In this document: positions 12,979 through 22,849 of the stretch, piece after piece
How the letters are laid out: every line of letters begins with the position of its first letter
Position numbering within the stretch: position 1 is the first letter of the stretch
NCBI GenBank assembly: GCA_949126835.1
Contig: OX421507.1
Span: forward strand, 15,644,326 to 15,708,325
DNA length: 64,000 bases
Direction of reading: 5' to 3'
From: Anisus vortex
Lineage: Eukaryota; Mollusca; Gastropoda; Planorbidae
Program-made: the position numbers and the translations under genes
The notes under the pieces: model-generated
What the model saw: the letters and a program-made list of their open reading frames with translations, nothing else
The model's database searches: none
What the model was told of the DNA's origin: nothing

Positions 12979-15900
12979 TCATAAATGAACATCTACTTCA
13001 GTGAGTACAACGTCGTCGTTTTTGTCCCTGCAAAATGTACCGTGGAAGGTCATGGACATTTTGACATCACGCGGGATGTAAGCGCGCGCCACTTCTGTGA
13101 AGGACTTGGCGTCTAGTATCAGCAGGAAAGATGGCTCCTCTAGAGTTTCGCACAGTACCGGAGATAGTATGACACCTGTAGTAAAAACAACAATAATATG
13201 TTGTTATATTTGTTAGAAACAAAATATCTACTAGGCTTACACACGTACACACACGGAGTAGCCAACTGTAACGAAAGTAATTTAAGAAGGACTAATGTAT
13301 ACATTCTTTATATTCATCAATGAACTTATCAACAATGAAAGAAATCGTAAACTTTCATTGACCTATATAAAATAGTACACATTATTCTAATTACCTTCAT
13401 CCTCCTCCGTCGCTCCAGGGGCGGGGATGAAGATGGGCTCTCCAGGGTAGTAATACTGTGTTTGCTTCCATTCTTTGTAGGTCCTCCCTTCTAGGTCCAC
13501 CTTGACCAGCTGTTAACATACACATGGAGGACGAGGGTCAATGTGTTATACAGCTTAGCTATCGCAATGTTAAATTAAATAGTCTATAGACCCGCTAGGG
13601 AATAACTTAAAGGGCCGTCCATAAATGACGCCACGCAAACACAACTATTTGTGAGGATATGTGACAAAATAATTTTTTTTTTAATGATGAATGTGAAATA
13701 GGTCTTACATTCTTCAATAGTAGATTACATGCATTGGCAAAGCCAAATCTGAGCGGCCTATCAAGTTAACCCACTCTTCCACAACTTGCAGAAAAAAAAA
13801 AAGGAAAAAAAAAAAGAAACGTCCTACCCTGTAACAGTCACTGAACACAGAAGCACCATAGACGTATCTATATTTCTTGCCTGAATACTTCTGATAGTTT
13901 ATTCGTGGCAGTTCCATGATGATTTTCTCTGTAGAATTTTAACAGATTTTAAATACACAAGATCTGAGCTTTTTCTTCAAATCAATACAGATGTATAGAG
14001 AAGGGGAGACCACTGAAATGCCTTTAATTCAAAACGAATCAGTTGAAAGGGGAAAGCAAAGTCAATGGAAAATAGTTCAGTAAAGATGTTGGGAGCTAAA
14101 ATTCAAAACGACCAAAATGCTAATAGTAAGCAGATTGAGCAGATATAATAAGTCTGACTGACCTGGCCTAAGAAAGTCAGGGGTCAGCGTTACGACCTTT
14201 GGGTTATCGTAGTCTATGACCGCTGTGGCCTTTGAGTGAGCGAGTCCTACCAGGTTCATGTCACAGGGAGCCTGGAAACGGAATGAAACACAATGAAACA
14301 AAATACTATTGTGAATGATGACTTCTGGTCACTAACCGATGGCGTTATCCTCTAGTTTAACTTAGAATTTGTGGATATGCTGATCCAAACATCAGAGAGA
14401 AAGACCTAAGTGTACAATATTTCCCCCCCCCCCCCCCCCCCGGATAAAATATATATTATTAGGCCTATATATTAGGTTTACGAGTGCATCTATATTTTGG
14501 AACATTGTAGCAAATTTGTGTTATTTGGTCCCCGAGCAAGAACATATCCTCCCCGTCCCCCCCCCCCCCCCTTCCTCTCCGGACTGCCCTGAACTACGTC
14601 TGCAGACACTCACGCAATCTACATTTAGCGGCAGAACGAACCGGGCAAATGAGCCCGCGTCGGGAATCCTGAAATCTGTCTTCTTCATGCTCTCCAGGTA
14701 CAGGTCCAGGATGGCGTCCACCTTGTGATACAGCACGAGGTCGACTATGAGGTAGCCATCTTCCTCAAAGCAGTTGATGAAGTGAAAGACAAACGAGGAC
14801 TTGGTCTCGTACGTGTACGGGAGCCTTCGGTTGGTTTGTCGATCTATGACGTGAAACTGTAGCTGTGGACAAGAAGGCAAGACATTTTGTTATCGCGCCA
14901 ACAAGATCGTCCAGATTTGAATACCGTTAACAAGAGAACCAAAATAGAGCGTGCCACAACGAGGCATACTTTGGGGTGATTCACCAATAGGTGGCGCATT
15001 CGTCAGTTACACTGTAAATAGGATGTTGTCATGATAGAGATATGAATAGATTTTAACAAAACACTAGTAGGCCTTCATTTAAAAAAAAAGAACATATCAA
15101 CAGTGTAAGATTTACATAAAAACAGGACTCATATACCTAGGCCTCTATCTTGAACAATATAGGTAATTGTCGATTTAAAATAGTCATTGTTAAAAGTTGA
15201 TTCAATTCTAAAATTGTCGTAACGGTCTTAACGTCACTTTATTAAAGCGTTGAACCATCAACTAAAGAAAACATAAAAAAAAATTAGAACTTAATAGAAC
15301 TCAGAAAAGAGCTGCAAGGTTCATTACTAGCAAATATTCACAACTAGCAAGAGCGGCACCAACAGTTAAATCATTAAACCTAGAAACACTAGAGGACAGA
15401 ACGGCAAAGAGCAAAGTAGGAATAATAGGCTACACAAGACTTTAAATTCTATATTAGAAATTCAAAAACAAAAAAAAATAACAACAACAACACAATCTAA
15501 CGCAAGACTCTGATAGACATGATAATAATTTAACATATTATTATTCTATATGCAAGAACAAACGCATATAAATTATCTTTCATCCAAAGTAGGCCTAGCA
15601 TACGGACAAGGCATGGGCTGCATGAACAACTCCTCCCCCCCCCCAAAAAAAAAAAATAAGAAAAAAACAACAACAACAATTTAACAACATTTAAAACTCT
15701 AATCAAAAGCGCAAGACTAGACTCAAGATACGGATAAACATAGGATGCAATTATTCTCTGTATAGAAGGGGCGTCTGTAATATGTAGGCCTATTAAAGAT
15801 GAGATAATACGTCTAGCGTGAAAGTGCGTGTCTTCGTCTAAGTAAGAGTAAGATATAAAAAAAATACTCTTTTAAAAGTATTGGCTATTGTCATAAAACT

Positions 15901-18900
15901 ATCATGAGTATATTCCCTCATTCTCAACACGAGGTTCAATCTAAACAGTTAAATTAAAACATAAAACGAATTTCCTATTTTAACCACTTTACACCTTTAT
16001 AAACCTACATGTATCTAATTTCAACGAAAAAGAATTGTAAGGGTACACCCTTCTTTGGGTTATAATATATAATATTTAAAATGTATTTTTCATTTATAAT
16101 AATAGTTATATAGGTATAAAAATTGCAGGGATCGGACTGACCGGTTCGCCTTTCTTGACCACCAGTGTCCCTGCCACACCCTGCATATCCACGTGAGAAA
16201 TCTGGAATTTTTTCGTGTTGAACGTGACCGGCTGGTCAAGGATGACGAAGTGGCGGTCACTCATCCCGAAGCTGTGATTGTAAGCGATATTGTTCTGCCA
16301 GCGGCTGGAGACACTGGCTACTATCTCTGCCCTGGACATCGGGTGTTGGTCACTGCCATCTGAAACAGCAAGTATTGTAACTAAAACTTGTAAACGTTCG
16401 AATTTAATCGCTGACTGCGCACTTTAACATATGGTTAATGTAAAGCGCATTCGAATCGCTATGTAAATATGTTATTTGTAATTTGTATAAGAGTACGTTA
16501 GACTACACTTCCATATTACTAGCAGTAAAGAGCCTAGTACAGGGTAATTTTATTTCAAAGGGAGAGGTAATGTATGTTACCTTTTGGACTGGGCACCTTG
16601 ACAATATTGAAAGCCTGTCTGTAATCGAAGCTTGTACCAAAAGTGAACATGTCTCCAGAAGAACTGAAGTGTGGGTGCGCCGTTCCAGTATGTACTGAAA
16701 CTATTTTGCTCAAATCTATCTAAAAGTAAAAGTAGCGAACACAGAGGAAGTAAAGGTAAATTAAATAGCACACACAAACAAAAAGTTTTTCTCACAGAGG
16801 AAGTAAAGGTAAATTAAATAGCACACACAAATAAAAAGTATTTCTCAGAGAGGAAGTAAAGGTAAATTAAATAGCACACACAAACAAAAAGTATTTTCTT
16901 ATGCATTTTCTTTATGTCTTAGTCTTCCAAAGATTTTGCCTTTTGTAGCCAACAAAGAAAAAAGGAAAGAAACCAAAACGAAGCTAACAGATCTATGCGT
17001 AGACTAGTTTAAAAATAGGAGAAATATGGTAGGTGAATTCAATAAGGATTTCACATTGCGCAATACAAGTATAATGCCCCTCTCCGCCCCCACCACCCTA
17101 GTAAAACTGAATATTTTTCTTCTTCTTCTTCATATTATTGTGGAGACCCCGTTACGACAGAGGAATGAGTCCACAATTCAACTACACAGCCTATACATTT
17201 TAAAACATGACAAGCAAGAATTACAAACAGATGACAGAGTTTCACTTGAGGTATTTGGGTTGGGAGATGGGGGCTGAAATAATATTAGAGTGAGTTGTTT
17301 GAGTAAATTTACCATGTCTATTCTCTTGAGTGAGTCCTTGTCTATCCTGTTGATTGTGGCCGTTTCTGTCAGGGCGTACAGCGAGTCTCCGAAGTCTACA
17401 ACACTGACTGAAGTATTGTCTGTCCTCTCTGGTGGTAGCTCAGCGAAATAGCTCTGCGACCTGGTGTGAGTTTAAGGCCGACTTTTAATGTATTGTATTC
17501 AATGTATTCGATTCGGATTGCCGTACCCAAGTACCCTGTGTTCGAATCCAGATTGAAACGCCCCGGTTTCCGGGTACAGGTGGGTTTCTTAAGCCTATAC
17601 ATGGTGGCTGAGCGGCAGCGCGCTCGGCTGGCGTACCGAAGGTCCTGGGTTTGAATCGTGGTGAACGCTAGGATTTTTTTCTCGGGTCTTAAGGGTATCA
17701 CTGAGTCTACCCAGATCTGATGGGTACATGACTTTAGTTTGGGTAAAGTAAAGGTGGCTGTACATTGTACTGGCTACACAATCTCTAGTATGCCGTGGCC
17801 ACAGAAACTGGTGAACGCTACTTCACCGGCCCCATCGATCCATTTGGTCCGACATGATACTTTACTACTTGCCATTAGAGTTAGGGAAAGCAAATAAGGA
17901 TGCGCGGGCCACACAATCCCCTTGAATGATAAGACCATGAAGACTGGTGAACGCTGGTTGACTAGCCAGCCACATAAAACAACATGGTTCTAAAAGGATA
18001 CTTTATCTACATTTACATAATATATAAATTTGTTTTTGGAAGGGAGGTTGGAAGTTGGAAGTTACCATTACATAATACTATTAATCTATTACATCATTAA
18101 ATGTCTAAAAGAGACACACCGGCGTCACTGTACTTAAATTCCTACGGCATGGACATGATTCATGATTCTTGCTTTAGAGGCTTACATGACTTTAAATCTT
18201 TACTTTCTTTACATTTGGTTTAAGGTAGGGCATACTCAAATATAATATATCATTCGCTTTAATTTTGTAGATGACACTATGGATACATTTAATACGTTTT
18301 TCATATATTTATGTGAGGGGTAATAAGGGGCCGTTCATAAATGACGTCAAGCGAATTTGTAACCCTCGTCACATTGTTTGAACACCCTCCCTCACCACGT
18401 CACATATCGTCACAAATGTTTTTATTCCCCTCTCCCTTAGGTGCGTGACGTCATTTATAGACGGCCTTTAACTTAAGTTTGTGTACCACAGTGTGTACCC
18501 CGGCTCACCCTTTGAAGATACTTTTACACGGGTCTGGAATCACTTGTGGCCCACTTTTTGTGGGCAACACCCTCTTCATGCCCATCGCCTCGGCCACCGT
18601 GTTTGTGTCCAAAAGTGATGACCTGTAAGTCACGCGACCTCCCTGAATCCTAAACTTGCAGACGACCGAGAAACCATCGAAGAAATGTCGAATGTTCGTC
18701 TGGTTGACATTGTAGACCCCAGCGCCATTTCTGTACAGACATCCGCTCAGCCAATCCGGTACACTTCCTGTAAATATAAACTATCTCCCATTGGTTGTTT
18801 CAACGAATCAGGTCAATGAATAAAAGAAAATAATAAAACTCCGATTAATGCAGCGTTTAAAAAAAAAAAAAAAAGCCAGATTTTGAGTGTGACCCAGTAC

Positions 18901-21900
18901 CGGTCCACGAAAACAAAAGTACCAGGTCGAAGAAAAAAAAGTAAACATTTTTTGCGAAACTCAGATCTTTTATATGTTACATATGAACTACATAGTATGA
19001 ATGTTAAATTAGTTAGGCCTAGATCTATACTAGAATATGCATCTTTTGTATGGGACCCATCAACTAGAGAAAACGTTAAGAAATTTGAACAAATTCAGAA
19101 AAGAGCGGCAAAGTTTGTAGCTAGCTAATATTCACAACATACAAGAATAACACCAATAGTTTAATCACTAAACCTACAAACAATAGAAGACAGAAGGAAA
19201 AAAGAGTAAAGTAATAATAATACAATAATAATACATAATGCATTATATTCTAATTTAGAAACACAACACAAAGAAAATCAGTTACAAGATAAACCTAAGG
19301 ACAAAAAATACTTTCCTTATCACTTATGCCAGAACAAATGCGTACAAGTGCTCTTTCTTCCCGAGTGGCATCCAGGCATGGAAGAGGTTGCCCGAACAAG
19401 CCAGGAGAACCAGTAACTTGACATAATTTATAACACTTATAGAAATGCAGGATTAGACTAAAACCAAGGATTTGCGAAGAACGCAATAAGCTTATAGAAG
19501 GAGCGCATGCAATATATAAGATAAGATGCTAAAAATGTAAGTGAGTCACGAAGTAGAAGTAAAAAATAACTTGGTCGCAGACAAGAAAAGTTTGGGAAAC
19601 TTGGGATAGTGTCTAGGACAGGAGTATTTATAGACAACCTTGTGATAATAGTGTGACAAAGTAGGAAATCAATGTCAGTCTGCCTGCCAACTGCCATAGC
19701 ACTCACTTTCTCGTACAAGAGAGTTGAATTGCAATTGTAAGTCGCTCTCCTACCGTAGGTTGCCGATCCCTAGGCTATGCTATATCTGATCTTATATGCT
19801 GTAAGGAGATTGGACTACTTCTAATAGAGATAAATAGTGGTTTATATCACTTAATACTACACTTTCCTTATCCCTTATGCGAGAACAAATGCATATAAGT
19901 ACTCTTTCTTCCCGAGTGGCATTCGAGCATGGAATAGACCTTTTTAGTTTGACCCCGGAAAAGGGGCGTGGCCTTGAGACTCACTGACATATATTTCTTT
20001 TGGGGGCACAAAGATTTTTGTTCCTTCTTTCCGTATAGTATTTTACTAAAGGTGTTGGGGGTTTTGAATGTTATTATAGTTGTTTTTGAACTTTAAACCA
20101 TAAAAACACATGGAGATCTTAAACTAAGAACCTAGGAAGGGAATTGTTAAAAAATAACGTTTAGAGCTTCTTTATTTTTTAAAGAATTTTTTTTTTAGAC
20201 CTGGACTCTATGCTTTGGACCTTAATATTATGGTCGATTCTATCGTGATCACTGTGTCATTACTTTTTTGTTGAGTTTCTTCAATGAGAATCAATGTAAA
20301 AAAAAAAATTACGTTTAGAACTAGTTTTGTATCGAAAAAAAAAAATTAGGCCTATAATGCTTTTATTACTGTAGGCTATTCAAGCTATTGCTTAACTTAG
20401 CCCTAGACCTAGATCGCTCGTTTTGATTAATAAAAAAGGCAAATATAATTCTAGATATATTTCATGTTGAATGTTTGATAGAGACAGACGCATAAGAGCC
20501 GATGCATCTTCACGAATAGGCCTATAAAAACCATAGCCATAGGCCATAGCAAATATTATGTTAAACTTTAAAAAAATATATATTGTTCGTAGGAAGAGGC
20601 TAATATATATAGGCCTATGTCGTATAGTCGGACCTATGACCGTATGTCGGCGTAGGCCTATGTTTTCCATATTGAATATGATATATTATAGCCTAGATAT
20701 AGATATAGATGATATAGGCCTATAGCTATAGCCTATAGGCCTATTCATATTGTGACTTATTGTCCTTTCATTAGTCCTATGCATGAAATATTATTCAATA
20801 ACAGGCCTATAACTAAAAATTCATGAAGAAAACACGCACCAGTTTGCAAATATCAAATATATAGCATAGCCTACCTTCATATTCGCTTAATTATTTCATG
20901 CAATCGCAATCGGTTAATCAACACTTTTCTATAGTAAATATTTTCAATTGTTTAATAGTTTAAACTGTTTGAGCTTATAACCTTTAGGCTACTATAATAG
21001 GCTAGTACTAATAGGCTAATAGTAATAGGCCTAGGCCTATAGGCAGGCTAATAATTAGGCCTATTATTATAGTAAACTATATGTATATGTGATAAGCCGA
21101 TTCGATATGCTATATTATATTAAATAATAGCTATTATAATTTATAGGCCTATCCTATAAGCCATAAGCCTATATTTATAATTTATATAGGCCTTTAGGCT
21201 ACTTTAGCTTAGCCTATTAGGGCCTATAATACTATATAGCCTATAGCCCCTATAGGCCTACTATAGCCTATAGGCGGCTATTGTCCCATAGCTAGGTCTA
21301 GGCCTACTAATATGTTATAATCCCGCCTAACTACTTCTACATACAATATTTTAACGATAAAACCCCAGAACAAGTCAAACAATAGCATAGGCCTATGGGA
21401 CATAGACCTAGGCCTTTTCAGAATCAAACTATGATGAGCTTACTTTGGCTTTTCAAGGTTCTTTTGTGACATCGAAATCGAACGATAAAAAAAATTAAAA
21501 TAATTAAAAGTTACGATTTCTATTGCTACAAATAATAACTTAATACAATATAGCCTACGCGTTGATACTTCAACACAAACAAAGCTTTATAAATATATAA
21601 CTATGTTAAATTTTATTTGTATGCTTAAAGACGATTTACTGATCGCTCGACGCCAATCTGTATTAACATGGTGACATGGTTGATGGTAACCATAGACGCA
21701 TTAGGCCTAGAATGTATAATTAAGGTTTTTTGGGTTAAAAACTGGTTCAAAAGGTAAAAGAAAAGTACAGTTCGCTCCCTAGCTTCTGGGTATAAAGTTT
21801 TTATGAATTAGTTTTTTTGTAAAATGAAAAGCTAATATAATTACGCCCAAAAACCACTAGGCCCCCAGTAAAATAACAAAGGCGAAGAAGGTTTTATTGA

Positions 21901-22849
21901 CAACTTCTGCCCCCTAGCTACTGCGCATGCCTAGACATTGACCTCTTTTTTGGAATAATTAATAAAATGAAAAGGTCTATAGGTTGCCTGAACAAACCAG
22001 GAAAACCAGTAACTTAACATCATTTAAAACATTAATAAAAATGCAAGACTAGACTCGGACCACGGATGAGCGTAGGACGCAATAATCTTCTTTATAGAAG
22101 GGGCGTCTGTAATGTATAAGATAAGATAAGATAAGACACCGTCAAAGCATAGAAGCACCCAAAGTGAAAGCGACCAGATTAGAATTATTTTTTGTACCTT
22201 GAGCTGGAATCAATAGTCTTTTAAAGCAAGAGTCGGCAACCTTTTAATAATAATGTGCCAAAGTAGAATTTCTTATTCATTTAGTGTGCCAAAAGTCGAA
22301 AATGTATCCTGCACTTGCAAATAAATTTCTTGTAAAAAAAAAACAACAACACAACTCTTGACTAACTTATTTTATAAACAAAAGCTAAATTTAACCAAAC
22401 GCGACCAACACTATGAGTATTAATTATCGCCTACTCACTTTTCATGTTAAAAACGGATTCATCATAACTAATCTTGTAGCCGTTGTATATTTCTAAAAGA
22501 CCAGAACTGGCTGTCGATCTTGAAATCAATTGTCAAACAGCACCAAAAGCATGGTTTTTATTTACGATAATGGCGGTAAATTTCATCGGAAGTTCACGCT
22601 CATCCCAGTTCAAAAGGTCACACCTAATTAAGACTTGTCAATTCAGAGTGCAACTGAAATAGCTCTGCGTGCATGAAAGTGGTTTCAACTACATACATTC
22701 TGAATACCTAAAATCTCCAACACAATAACTGTAGGTAACTAAATTAGATAAAACGTACCTACAATTTGTGTCGGGAGATCTCCATTAGTGTCGGCACTAT
22801 CAACATCAAGAGTCATCCATTGAGGCGTCCTTCCAGGGGTGGACTCCAT
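12979..22849 (-). CDS. Carotenoid oxygenase (BCO1/BCO2/RPE65/NinaB family), complete, 10 exons
   Basis: Non-haem Fe(II) enzyme family that cleaves carotenoids or isomerises retinyl esters. Exons in coding order: 22849-22759, 18767-18509, 17460-17313, 16719-16581, 16359-16142, 14862-14614, 14271-14163, 13928-13828, 13509-13395, 13175-12979. They sum to 1,626 nt, 541 aa plus stop, with every junction in phase. All four iron ligands are present: H181 (TAHPHF), H241 (AYNHSFG), H312 (FVFHFIN) and H521 (TFHGTF). So are the second-shell acids E149 (ALTET), E410 (ELPRINY) and E462 (PGEPIFIP). PDPCK with C111 matches the membrane-anchoring, palmitoylated segment of animal members. The start ATG at 22849-22847 opens with MESTPG and then enters the family's P.WL.G...RNG motif. 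Length and spacing match RPE65/BCO. The sequence does not separate central cleavage, eccentric cleavage and isomerase activity. Intron 1 (4 kb) is filled with transposons. Confidence 0.93.
13607..13672 (+). mobile_element. Solo end of a GGGCCGTCCATAAATGACG MITE
   Basis: AGGGCCGTCCATAAATGACG, following CTTAA, resembles the terminal repeat of the element at 18327-18470. Only one end is visible. It lies in the intron between exons 8 and 9 of the carotenoid oxygenase. Confidence 0.5.
15285..15800 (+). mobile_element. Truncated LINE family 1 copy, 3' end
   Basis: Contains CAGAAAAGAGCTGCAAGGTT (the QKRAA(K/R)F motif of reverse-transcriptase C-termini), then TATTCACAACTAGCAAGAG, ACAAACGCATATAA, GGCATGGGCTGCATGAAC and GAAGGGGCGTCTGTAATATG. 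Frames are broken and a poly(C)/poly(A) run interrupts it. It lies in intron 5 of the carotenoid oxygenase. Confidence 0.7.
16738..16893 (+). repeat. 53-bp direct repeat, three copies
   Basis: Copies start at about 16745, 16798 and 16851, each opening with AGGAAGTAAAGGTAAATTAA and including AGCACACACAA. They differ by a few substitutions. The array begins 26 bp upstream of the intron-3 acceptor of the carotenoid oxygenase, the exon carrying the TAHPH iron-ligand motif. Confidence 0.9.
17095..17275 (-). mobile_element. LINE family 2, 3' UTR fragment
   Basis: Shares TGTGGAGACCCCGTTA, a variant of GTCCACAATT, ATTACAAACA and GAGTTTCA.TTGAGGTATTT with 25310-25500. There the same blocks follow a reverse-transcriptase C-terminal coding frame on the minus strand. 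It lies in intron 3 of the carotenoid oxygenase, close to the exon-3 donor. Confidence 0.6.
17595..17985 (+). mobile_element. tRNA-derived SINE (family A), best-preserved copy, plus a tail fragment
   Basis: RNA polymerase III-type head: A-box-like TGGCTGAGCGGC at about 17602 and B-box-like GGGTTTGAATCG at about 17648. The body follows with CTCGGGTCTTAAGGGTATCA, CAGATCTGATGGGTAC, GTGGCCACAGAAACTGGTGA, TTCACCGGCCCCATCGATCC and GGTCCGAC. A second partial body (GGGCCACACAATCCCC...GGTGAACGCTGG) follows from about 17880. It lies in intron 2 of the carotenoid oxygenase. Confidence 0.8.
18327..18470. mobile_element. MITE with TGACGTCA-containing terminal inverted repeats
   Basis: The left end AGGGGCCGTTCATAAATGAC continues into GTCAAGCG. 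The reverse complement of the right end reads AAAGGCCGTCTATAAATGAC and continues into GTCACGCA. The roughly 26-bp inverted repeats enclose about 90 bp without coding capacity. Each end holds a full TGACGTCA palindrome. The target duplication is unclear, although TAA/TTAA lies next to the right end. Confidence 0.75.
19010..19540 (+). mobile_element. Truncated LINE family 1 copy with reverse-transcriptase C-terminus
   Basis: A plus-strand frame at about 19014-19125 reads RPRSILEYASFVWDP and then QIQKRAAKF, the typical C-terminal segment of non-LTR retrotransposon ORF2. It is followed, after frame breaks, by the SFFPSGIQAWKRLPEQ-type motif (about 19350-19400). A 3' region then ends in AGAAGGAGCGCATGCAATAT and ATAAGATAAG. 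The element is 5'-truncated and lies in intron 1 of the carotenoid oxygenase. Confidence 0.8.
19855..19935 (+). mobile_element. LINE family 1 copy, left part of a split element
   Basis: CTTATGCGAGAACAAATGC, then CTCTTTCTTCCCGAGTGGC and GAGCATGGAAT stop abruptly at 19935. The missing continuation (AGGTTGCCTGAACAAACC) resumes at 21981, after an inserted element. The sister copy at 19310-19400 runs straight through this point. Confidence 0.8.
19936..21978. mobile_element. Unclassified 2,043-bp DNA-transposon-like insertion with 9-bp TIRs
   Basis: The left end is AGACCTTTT and the right end is AAAAGGTCT, perfect 9-bp inverted repeats, flanked by AT on both sides (2-bp target duplication). Removing it restores the LINE reading GCATGGAAT/AGGTTGCC. 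No transposase-like frame was found; the longest frame (minus, about 20392-20670) lacks motifs, so the element is probably non-autonomous. Its interior holds about 16 AGGCCT-centred palindromes between 20345 and 21415. Confidence 0.75.
20340..21420. repeat. Cluster of ATAGGCCTAT-type palindromes
   Basis: About 16 AGGCCT or GGCCTA-centred palindromes occur in 1.1 kb (for example near 20349, 20519, 20613, 20655, 20716, 20736, 21028, 21055, 21145, 21251, 21388). A given 6-mer would be expected less than once by chance. Single copies are scattered elsewhere in the window. The cluster lies wholly inside the 19936-21978 insertion. Confidence 0.85.
21979..22130 (+). mobile_element. LINE family 1 copy, right part of the split element, with 3' tail
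   Basis: Resumes with AGGTTGCCTGAACAAACC, then AAAACCAGTAACTTAACATC, AGACTAGACTCGGACC and GAAGGGGCGTCTGTAATGTA. It ends in an ATAAG pentamer tail (AAGATAAGATAAGATAAG). The tail looks like the variable simple-repeat 3' end of this LINE. Confidence 0.8.
22225..22335 (-). mobile_element. hAT MITE fragment (same group as 27510-27714)
   Basis: Begins AGAGTCGGCAACCTTTTAAT. The inverse of its next blocks (TTTGGCACA and TGAATAAGAAATTC.ACTTTGGCACA) matches the right half of the intact MITE at 27510-27714. Only one end is preserved. It lies in intron 1 of the carotenoid oxygenase. Confidence 0.55.

Noticed and set aside
14516..14728. Plus-strand frame over 14516-14728.
   Set aside because: Antisense shadow of carotenoid oxygenase exon 6, opened by a poly(C) run.
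17403..17403. Shorter carotenoid oxygenase exon 3 starting at 17403, using the AG within CAGTCAG.
   Set aside because: It keeps frame but drops the SYF...DNTSVSV segment that all family members have between PDPCK and the TET motif; the acceptor at 17461 restores it.
17466..17701. Plus and minus frames around the SINE at 17595 as genes.
   Set aside because: They combine a carotenoid oxygenase exon antisense frame with SINE sequence; there is no independent support.
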